From positions 1-43,862 of the forward strand of contig JANWHX010000193.1 in assembly GCA_025450235.1 (NCBI GenBank): a DNA stretch of 43,862 nucleotides, in the 5' to 3' direction. The position numbers were made by a program, and so were the translations under genes. Source of the stretch: Chitinophagaceae bacterium (GTDB lineage: Bacteria > Bacteroidota > Bacteroidia > Chitinophagales > Chitinophagaceae). Below are positions 7,063-12,814 of the stretch, piece after piece (position 1 is the stretch's first letter; the number at the start of each line of letters is the position of its first letter). The notes under the pieces were generated by a model. It was not told the DNA's origin, did no database searches, and saw nothing but the letters and a program-made list of their open reading frames with translations.

Positions 7063-7290
7063 CGCACAACATTAGGTTTTCTGCTATCCGCCACGGCGAA
7101 CAAGTTACTGGCTGAAGAATATAAACTCATCGTCCCGTTCGCTTATCAGCTGCAGTTCGGGGCTGAACGAATAAATCTCAGTAAAAGAATATACCTTCAA
7201 CTTCAGCAACTCGATCGGGCGTCTGTTCCGGCCTAAGCCGGCCCGAACTTTACATGCGACCCTGCAAAACAGCAGGAGCAACAGGCAAAT
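7062..7290 (+). repeat. attC-like repeat, copy 5, right end decayed
   Basis: Left boxes ACGCACAAC (7062-7070) and AGGTTTTCTGCT (7074-7085) are intact and similar to copies 2 and 3. The core shares GCTGAACGAATAAATCTCAG with copy 2. On the right, AGCAGGAG (7271-7278) is recognisable as the inner box, but no GTTGnG-type outer box follows before the next gene. The recombination-proximal end therefore appears lost. The following 40 bp to the next start codon are AT-rich leader. Confidence 0.55.
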
Positions 7291-7330
7291 ATAGAAAACA
7301 TGTAATCTAACAATAACCAAAACATTTAAC

Positions 7331-8221
7331 ATGAATAACTCAAACAATTCTTCAACAGTCCTTGTTGCCGGGGCTACTGGTTTTTTAGGCAGCGAAATTT
7401 GCCGTCAATTAATAGCAAAAAATAAGAAAGTCAAAGGTTTGGTACGTGCTACGTCAGATCCAAATAAAGTAGCTCAATTAAAAGAATCAGGTGTTGAGAC
7501 GATTGTAGGTGATTTAAAGAATAAGGACTCATTAAAAAATGCATTGCAGGGAGTTTCGGCAATCATTTCAACCGTTTCGTCCACCTTATCAAGACAGGAA
7601 GGTGATTCCATTCAAACAGTAGATGATGAAGGACAAAATAACCTGATTGATGCTGCAATAAGTGCAGGCGTAACCCAATTTATCTATGTTTCTTTTTGTG
7701 CTATGCCCGGTGATTCTCCGCTTGAAAAAGCAAAAAGAAAAGTGGAAAAACATCTTACGGGAAGTGGTTTGAATTATACCATATTGCAACCGACCTTTTT
7801 TATGGAAGTATGGCTAAGCCCTATGCTAGGTTTTGATTATCCTAATTCCAAAGCCGCAATCTACGGAGAGGGGAAGAACAAGATATCCTGGATAGCTATA
7901 AAAGACGTGGCCTCATTTGCCGTGGCATCATTAGATAATCCTGCTGCTAAGAACAGAATTGTTGAACTGGGTGGACCGGAAGCATTGAGTCCACTTGACG
8001 TGGTGAATATTTTTGAAAGAAAAAAAGGAAAAAAATTTGAGCTTCAATTTGTACCGGCAAATGCAATAAGAGCACAAAGAGAAGAAGCGCAGGACCCATT
8101 AAGTGAATCTTTCGCCGCATTGACGTTAGGAGTTGTCAATGGAAGTGAAATTGACATGAAAAATACCATTGATCAATTTTCAATTCAACTAACCTCTGTA
8201 GATGATTATGCTGGAAGATGA
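7331..8221 (+). CDS. NmrA-like / atypical SDR family NAD(P)-binding protein
   Basis: A 296-residue cytoplasmic Rossmann protein. G-A-T-G-F-L-G at residues 14-20 is the NAD(P)-binding motif of atypical short-chain dehydrogenases. G-D-L-K-N-K-D-S-L at about 59-67, V-T-Q-F-I-Y-V-S-F at about 113-121 and Y-T-I-L-Q-P-T-F-F-M-E at about 147-157 are characteristic of NmrA/NAD(P)H-binding and divinyl-chlorophyllide-reductase-like proteins. The catalytic Tyr-x-x-x-Lys of classical SDRs is not evident (S-P-L-E-K-A-K-R-K lies in that region), as is usual in NmrA proteins. Such proteins act as redox sensors or as reductases of small compounds; the substrate is unknown. It sits right after the decayed repeat copy 5 and is probably a former cassette gene. 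Confidence 0.8.
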   Translation: MNNSNNSSTVLVAGATGFLGSEICRQLIAKNKKVKGLVRATSDPNKVAQLKESGVETIVGDLKNKDSLKNALQGVSAIISTVSSTLSRQEGDSIQTVDDEGQNNLIDAAISAGVTQFIYVSFCAMPGDSPLEKAKRKVEKHLTGSGLNYTILQPTFFMEVWLSPMLGFDYPNSKAAIYGEGKNKISWIAIKDVASFAVASLDNPAAKNRIVELGGPEALSPLDVVNIFERKKGKKFELQFVPANAIRAQREEAQDPLSESFAALTLGVVNGSEIDMKNTIDQFSIQLTSVDDYAGR

Positions 8222-8303
8222 GAGTATGTTTTAGTTGATGGACGCGGGTATAATACCAATACGACTTGTTCCGGTTCGTCGGAGATACTACATAAATTGA
8301 ATC
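8222..8303 (+). repeat. Remnant of the attC-like repeat
   Basis: Bases 8261-8290 (ACGACTTGTTCCGGTTCGTC...) align with 3992-4020 of copy 2 (ACGACTTGTCCCGCTCCGCG...), with nine identical leading bases and about two thirds identity overall. No outer boxes remain. It suggests a fuller repeat once separated the two flanking genes. Confidence 0.4.
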
Positions 8304-8993
8304 ATGAAAACCGAGAAAAAAATTGGATGGCTGTTGATTGCCGGGGCAGTTGGCGTGCTTATTCCCTACACGATCCTTACAATGAGCTTTGAATACCCGG
8401 ACATACTCCGGCAGGATATCGGTATTATCCTAACAAAGTTTCATGATGGAGGAGGCCCGCTTGTTTTTACCTGGTGGGCATTTGCCATACTCGGATTACC
8501 ATTGCTGGTTGCTTACATAAAAATTGGACAGTTGTTAGAAAACAGGATCAGCTTTATCAGGTGGGCCACTACATTGGGAGTTATTTCCGGAATTGTTCAA
8601 ATCATCGGCTTGTTGAGGTGGGTTTTTGTCGTTCCTGTCATTGCTCATAGCTATACAACATCTGCCGATCCCGTAATAAAAGAAATTGCAAAAGGTAATT
8701 TCCAGACGATTCATCAGTTTGGAGGTGTATTGCTGGGGGAACATCTTGGCCAGCTATTTACTATGGCGTGGACTATTATGATCTCAATCGCCTTTATTAA
8801 ACTAAAGCTATTTCCTAAATGGGTCGGCTGGATAGGTATTATTTCGTCAGTAATTTATTTGGTTGCCCAGGCAGAGTTATTTGCTACTGTCATCCCCGGT
8901 TTTCCTGCATGGAGCATGGCCGGTTTTATAGGCAGCACTCTATGGCTGATATGGCTGATTATTACGGGGATAATGTTCATTCGCACCAAATAG
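8304..8993 (+). CDS. Multipass membrane protein, DUF4386-like
   Basis: A 229-residue protein made almost entirely of hydrophobic helices: about residues 8-28, 48-72, 84-110, 140-165, 170-190 and 200-226. The N-terminal K-K-I-G-W-L-L-I-A-G-A and the mid-protein helices separated by short polar loops, including one with F-H-D-G-G-G-P, resemble the DUF4386 family of uncharacterised bacterial membrane proteins. No catalytic motif is visible. It may be co-transcribed with the NmrA-like gene 82 bp upstream, or it may be a second former cassette gene. It ends 24 bp from the convergent regulator gene at 9018, which leaves no room for another gene. Confidence 0.6.
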   Translation: MKTEKKIGWLLIAGAVGVLIPYTILTMSFEYPDILRQDIGIILTKFHDGGGPLVFTWWAFAILGLPLLVAYIKIGQLLENRISFIRWATTLGVISGIVQIIGLLRWVFVVPVIAHSYTTSADPVIKEIAKGNFQTIHQFGGVLLGEHLGQLFTMAWTIMISIAFIKLKLFPKWVGWIGIISSVIYLVAQAELFATVIPGFPAWSMAGFIGSTLWLIWLIITGIMFIRTK

Positions 8994-9017
8994 TGAATTG
9001 ATCATAAGTTCAAGCGC

Positions 9018-10025
9018 TTATTTTCCCGTTGATTTTCTTTCTACGATCTCGGAAGCAATCATTACCCGTTTTTCGTTTGGCAGCAACATTTTTTTCTCGA
9101 CTATTTTAAAGAGTATGGTGGCAGCCTCTTTACCGATCTCGTAAGCCGGTTGCACAATAGTCGATAATGGAGGATCAAACAAGGCAGCGGCAGATAAATT
9201 GGAGAAGCCAACGAGCTTTAACTGTTGCGGAATCGCAATATTGAGTTCGTGACAAACTTCGTAAGTATTAATAGCAAATTTTTCCACTGCTGCAAATATA
9301 CCGTCAGGTCGTTGATCGCTTTGCAAGAGTTCACGGATATTTTGCCGGTTGGTTTCATCATCAGTTCCGCATTCGATGATCATTTCATTGTCGAGACCAT
9401 GTTTTGCCAGCGCTTTAAGATAGCCGGACCGGCGGCCACTGCTGATCGACAGATTGCATGCGAGGGACAGAAAAGCTATTTTTTTACAACCGACCTTCAG
9501 CAAATGTTCGGTGGCTTTGAATGCAGCTATTGAATCGTCGGTCGTCACACGCGGTACATCTATCTCTTCACAAACTCTGTCGAAAAAAACAAGCGGCATA
9601 CCGGATTGCCGGTAAGCTTCAAGGTGTTCAATATTTGTAGTCGTATTGGAAACAGATATCATGAGTCCGTCTACCCTGCCATTGCGCAATACCTGGAGGA
9701 TCTCTTTTTCCCGGTTATGATCGTCATGAGTAAGATAGATCAGCACGTGATAGCCCTTTCGTTGGGCCACATCTTCCACACCATTCATCACCTGGGAAAA
9801 GAAATTATTTTGAATTTCGGGAATTACAACGGCGATTGTCCGGCTTTTGTTTTGCCGCAAACTGCTTGCGTGCGGATTGGGCTGAAATCCAAGCTTAGCC
9901 GCCAGCGCCTTTACACGGTCTTTTGTTTCCTGGCTGATCTCATGATTATCTCTGAGAGCACGGGAAACAGTAGAAACAGCAAGGTTAAGTTCTTCGGCAA
10001 GCTTTTTAAGATTCACATTATCCAT
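9018..10025 (-). CDS. LacI-family transcriptional regulator (paralogue 1)
   Basis: A 335-residue regulator. The N-terminal helix-turn-helix with hinge covers residues 4-58 (L-K-K-L-A-E-E-L-N-L-A-V-S-T-V-S-R-A-L, then P-N-P-H-A-S-S-L-R). A periplasmic-binding-protein-like sensor domain follows (T-I-A-V-V-I-P-E at about 63-70, V-F-F-D-R at about 145-149, P-P-L-S-T-I-V-Q-P near 290). About half of the positions match the paralogue encoded at 10504-11517. Its start codon lies 39 bp from a perfect palindrome CGGAAACGTTTCCG, a typical LacI/GalR-type operator, so autoregulation is likely. Effector and targets are not readable. The nearby uronate/inositol genes are the best candidates. Confidence 0.92.
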   Translation of the reverse strand: MDNVNLKKLAEELNLAVSTVSRALRDNHEISQETKDRVKALAAKLGFQPNPHASSLRQNKSRTIAVVIPEIQNNFFSQVMNGVEDVAQRKGYHVLIYLTHDDHNREKEILQVLRNGRVDGLMISVSNTTTNIEHLEAYRQSGMPLVFFDRVCEEIDVPRVTTDDSIAAFKATEHLLKVGCKKIAFLSLACNLSISSGRRSGYLKALAKHGLDNEMIIECGTDDETNRQNIRELLQSDQRPDGIFAAVEKFAINTYEVCHELNIAIPQQLKLVGFSNLSAAALFDPPLSTIVQPAYEIGKEAATILFKIVEKKMLLPNEKRVMIASEIVERKSTGK

Positions 10026-10063
10026 CGGCGACTAAAGGGTTCTGGACCAAAGATGGCAAATTT

Positions 10064-10077
10064 CGGAAACGTTTCCG
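10064..10077. promoter_or_regulatory. Perfect palindromic LacI-type operator CGGAAACGTTTCCG
   Basis: A 14-bp perfect palindrome with central CG, in the upstream region of the minus-strand regulator (39 bp before its ATG). This sequence type (GAAACGTTTC with central CG) is the known binding class of LacI/GalR/PurR regulators. Related, less perfect sites lie at 11573 and 23510. Confidence 0.7.
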
Positions 10078-10090
10078 CAAAAAAGATCGC

Positions 10091-10230
10091 GGATTAAGGG
10101 ATTGATTTTGATTTCGCAGATTCTTAATGGGGAAAAGATGGATCACGGATTAAAGGATTGATTTTGATTTCGCAGATTCTTAATGGGGAAAAGATGGATC
10201 ACGGATTAAAGGATTGATTTTGATTTCGCA
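10091..10230. repeat. 56-bp tandem repeat, 2.5 copies
   Basis: The unit begins GGATTAARGGATTGATTTTG and continues through CGCAGATTCTTAATGGGG to ATCAC. Copies start at 10091, 10147 and 10203 (exact 56-bp period), and the last is cut off at about 10230. Copies 2 and 3 are identical over their overlap. This 478-bp gap between the two regulators otherwise holds the operator, an inverted repeat and no gene. Confidence 0.9.
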
Positions 10231-10323
10231 TTTTTTTATGCAGAAAGATGGAGCGTTAAAGTGGTTTACCTGTTTTTATTCATATTTAACCTGTTAAAAC
10301 GGCACTCGTTGCGGGCCGCGATT

Positions 10324-10447
10324 CGTATCTCACGAACCGCAACTATTATTGTGTCGTTTTGGTCATGGGCAAAGAACATTAGCATACAACAGAAATTCGG
10401 ACTTTGAAATTGGTTGAGTGTTTAGAGAAGTTGGTTCGTGAGATACG
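10324..10447. repeat. 15-bp inverted repeat, arms about 94 bp apart
   Basis: CGTATCTCACGAACC at 10324-10338 and its exact reverse complement GGTTCGTGAGATACG at 10433-10447. Pairing extends inward with AACT/AGTT after a two-base bulge. The enclosed 94 bp show no gene. It could be the ends of a small non-autonomous element or a long hairpin downstream of the second regulator gene. Confidence 0.75.
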
Positions 10448-10503
10448 GACCAGGGCGGGTGAATAATCGGGCAATCCTCCCGGATTTCTCCATTTCATCC
10501 TGT

Positions 10504-11517
10504 CTAACATCCGGTGGAAGACCGGACGGTAAGAGTGGACGGGATCACCACTGTCTCTTCTTTTAGTTCATTATTGGATTTACCGAGTGCTGTAAACAAA
10601 ACGGCGGCAGCTGTTTTACCCATCTCAAATGCAGGTTGGGTAATAGTTGTCAGCGGCGGATTTAAAATCAAAGCGGTGGGCAGATTTGTGAAGCTGATCA
10701 GTTTTACATTTTTTGGAATAGTGAGGGTAAGGTCTTTGCAGGCAAGGTAAACAGCGGCGGTGAGTTTTTCAACAGATGCAATTATGCCATCGGGTCTTTG
10801 CTTTTTTTTCAATAAGTTTTTTATGATACGATAGTTCTCATCCGGATCATTGCCGCATAAAACGATATCGTGCCCGGACATTTTCATTTTATGATCTTTC
10901 AGTGCTTTTTTATATCCCTGCATCCGGTTATTGCTGATAGACAAACTGGTTGAAGTGGATAAGAACGCTATTTTCTTGCATCCTTTTTCGATCAAGTGAG
11001 CGGCAGCAACATATCCGCTTTCAAAATCGTCGGTAACGACCCTCGCCGTTTCGATGTCTTCACAGATCCGGTCAAAAAAAACAACAGGTATTCCTTCGGC
11101 TGCCACTTCTTTTATATGGCTGCTATCACAGGTTTCGCCTGACACAGAGATCAATATTCCATCTACCCGGCCACTTTTGAATTCGTTCAGTATTGCTTTT
11201 TCCCTGGCAAAACTTTCATGTGTCAGATAGATCAATACATGATATCCTCTTTCCTCCGCGATAGATTCGATGCCATTAATCGCTAATGAAAAAAAACTGT
11301 CCGCTACTTCAGGCAAAACAACAGCAATCGTTTTACTTACTCTTCTTCTCAGGCTGCTGGCATAGGGATTCGGAACATAGTTCATTTTGCGGGCCAATGC
11401 AAGCACCTTCTGCTTGGTTTCATGGCTTATTTCATGACTATCCCTTAATGCTTTTGAAACGGAGGCGACGGAGAGATTCAGTTCTTTCGCTAATATCTTA
11501 ATGGTCGTGTTACCCAT
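10504..11517 (-). CDS. LacI-family transcriptional regulator (paralogue 2)
   Basis: A 337-residue regulator with the same order as its neighbour: helix-turn-helix (I-K-I-L-A-K-E-L-N-L-S-V-A-S-V-S-K-A-L, residues 6-24), hinge P-N-P-Y-A-S-S-L-R, then a sugar-binding-type sensor domain with V-D-G-I-L-I-S-V-S and V-F-F-D-R-I-C-E segments. Shared stretches such as G-Y-H-V-L-I-Y-L-T-H show a tandem duplication. The recognition helices differ at several positions (A-V-S-T-V-S-R against S-V-A-S-V-S-K), so the two may read different operators. It is divergent from the inositol oxygenase operon, and the 340-bp gap between them holds two palindromes. That makes it the likely local regulator of the operon. 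Confidence 0.92.
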   Translation of the reverse strand: MGNTTIKILAKELNLSVASVSKALRDSHEISHETKQKVLALARKMNYVPNPYASSLRRRVSKTIAVVLPEVADSFFSLAINGIESIAEERGYHVLIYLTHESFAREKAILNEFKSGRVDGILISVSGETCDSSHIKEVAAEGIPVVFFDRICEDIETARVVTDDFESGYVAAAHLIEKGCKKIAFLSTSTSLSISNNRMQGYKKALKDHKMKMSGHDIVLCGNDPDENYRIIKNLLKKKQRPDGIIASVEKLTAAVYLACKDLTLTIPKNVKLISFTNLPTALILNPPLTTITQPAFEMGKTAAAVLFTALGKSNNELKEETVVIPSTLTVRSSTGC

Positions 11518-11572
11518 GGACCTGATACTGTTCCAGGCAGCCCTGAAAACTATGTAAAGATACCGTTCCTGG

Positions 11573-11586
11573 CGAAAACGGTTTCG
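11573..11586. promoter_or_regulatory. Imperfect LacI-type palindrome CGAAAACGGTTTCG
   Basis: A 14-bp imperfect palindrome (12 of 14 symmetric positions) with central CG, located 56 bp upstream of the minus-strand LacI gene. It has the same class as the perfect site at 10064. Autoregulation or control of the divergent inositol oxygenase operon is inferred. Confidence 0.55.
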
Positions 11587-11683
11587 TAAATAAAAATGTC
11601 CTGATCTGTCTGTTTGCGATTTAAAATAGTCACTTTAGTATCACGGTATCACCAACGATTGCTAATGAATATGCCTGCGAAAC

Positions 11684-11698
11684 GAATGTTAAACATTC
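11684..11698. promoter_or_regulatory. Palindrome GAATGTTAAACATTC upstream of the inositol oxygenase operon
   Basis: Seven-base perfect arms around a central A, in the divergent intergenic region 11518-11857. It lies about 160 bp upstream of the oxygenase start. It may be an operator for an unidentified regulator. Apart from this and the site at 11573, the 340-bp gap shows no gene. Confidence 0.4.
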
Positions 11699-11857
11699 TT
11701 CATGTAAGAATTTACAAGTTGGTTTCAGCATTTTATTGTACTCCCGGGCAACCTCTTTTTCTACATACCAAAGTAATTAATCAAATCATAATATATCCTT
11801 ATTACAGTTATCGGCTGTGGAAAGGCTCTGTTATTTAATTTAGCAAAATTGAAAAAT

Positions 11858-12733
11858 ATGAATACAAACAGTTTTGAAGCAGTACCGCTTAAAAATCTTG
11901 ATGAATGGGAAGAGGATTTGCTACGCCGCTATCCTGATCCCGATTCAATTGCAACGTCAAAAACAACTGACGAATTCAGAAATTACGATAGTCCTGAGCG
12001 GGATACCGTCAAAGAATTTTACCGGTTGAATCATCAGTACCAGACCTATGATTTTGTAATGAAAAAAAGGGAGGAATTCCTTTCTTTCTCAAAAAAAGAA
12101 ATGCCGGTTTGGGAGGCGTTCAATTTCTTAAATGAACTCGTGGATGATTCTGACCCCGACACAGATCTTGACCAGTTTCAGCATTTGCTTCAGACCTCGG
12201 AAGCAATACGCAGAGATGGTCACCCCGAATGGATGGTATTGGTTGGCCTGATGCATGATATGGGCAAGGTTCTGTGTTTGTTTGGTGAACCGCAATGGGC
12301 CGTGGTTGGCGATACGTTCCCGGTTGGTTGTGCTTATTCAGATAAAATAGTTTACCCGGAATTTTTTAAGCATAATCCGGATTATGACAACGGGAAATAT
12401 AATTCGAAATATGGAGTATATAAGGAAGGTTGTGGGTTAAGAAATGTTCATATGTCATGGGGGCATGATGAATATGTGTATCAAATGATGAAGAACTATT
12501 TACCAGAATCCGGATTATATATGCTTCGGTACCATTCATTTTATTCCTGGCACCGGGAAGGAGCGTATGGTCACTTGCTGGATGATCATGACCGGGAAAT
12601 GCTTAAATGGGTAAAACTATTTAATCCGTATGATCTCTATTCCAAAAATCCTGAACCGCCGGACTGGAACAAACTAAGGCCATATTATGAAGACCTTGCG
12701 GCTAAATATTTACCGGCCACGCTTAAGTTCTGA
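11858..12733 (+). CDS. myo-Inositol oxygenase (MIOX), animal/plant-type
   Basis: A 291-residue cytoplasmic di-iron enzyme that cleaves myo-inositol with O2 to D-glucuronate. All six iron ligands of mammalian MIOX are recognisable: His122 (D-G-H-P-E-W), His133 and Asp134 (L-M-H-D-M-G-K), His203 (S-W-G-H-D-E-Y), His226 (Y-H-S-F-Y-S-W-H) and Asp259 (P-Y-D-L-Y-S-K). Lys137 of the substrate site is present. G-E-P-Q-W-A-V-V-G-D-T-F-P-V-G and the C-terminal L-R-P-Y-Y-E-D-L-A-A-K-Y-L-P read almost like the animal protein. I chose ATG 11858 over the TTG at 11849. The stop lies 81 bp before a SusC gene on the same strand, so it probably heads that operon. It is divergent from a LacI regulator. Confidence 0.93.
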   Translation: MNTNSFEAVPLKNLDEWEEDLLRRYPDPDSIATSKTTDEFRNYDSPERDTVKEFYRLNHQYQTYDFVMKKREEFLSFSKKEMPVWEAFNFLNELVDDSDPDTDLDQFQHLLQTSEAIRRDGHPEWMVLVGLMHDMGKVLCLFGEPQWAVVGDTFPVGCAYSDKIVYPEFFKHNPDYDNGKYNSKYGVYKEGCGLRNVHMSWGHDEYVYQMMKNYLPESGLYMLRYHSFYSWHREGAYGHLLDDHDREMLKWVKLFNPYDLYSKNPEPPDWNKLRPYYEDLAAKYLPATLKF

Positions 12734-12814
12734 TGTTTTCACTGCGTCCGGTTCTTAATTGTCTATTTCGGGTTGATTTTTTATTTACGGGTCATCAAAC
12801 TAAAACTAACTGCT

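Larger units (their letters stand above)
2520..7290 (+). mobile_element. Putative integron-like array of one-gene cassettes
   Basis: Five units, each with one + strand gene followed by a 200-285 bp repeat. Four have matching boxes at their own start and end: GTTAGCAGCA (2520) with TGCTGCTAAC (3076), GTTGGCAGCA (3268) with TGCTGCCAAC (3770), GTTGTGTG (4031) with CGCACAAC (4954, one G-T wobble), and GTTGTGCGT (5228) with ACGCACAAC (6725). Complementarity is better within a gene unit than across a repeat. That is what integron excision and insertion predicts, because an attC site in an array is half from each neighbour. The fifth unit (6915 with 7062) is mismatched and its gene is truncated. The sites are longer than classical attC sites, and no integrase or attI is in the window. 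A mobile cassette interpretation is inference; the boxes are directly visible. Confidence 0.6.

Noticed and set aside
2520-7290. Calling the array a classical integron
   Set aside because: No integrase gene or attI is visible, the sites are longer than known attC sites, and the boxes do not strictly follow GTTRRRY. Only 'integron-like' is supported.
10091-10230. CRISPR array
   Set aside because: The repeats are directly adjacent without variable spacers, only 2.5 copies occur, and no cas gene is nearby. It is a plain tandem repeat.
11614-11838. A 74-codon frame upstream of the inositol oxygenase gene
   Set aside because: It has no recognisable protein features and occupies the divergent promoter region with its palindrome.
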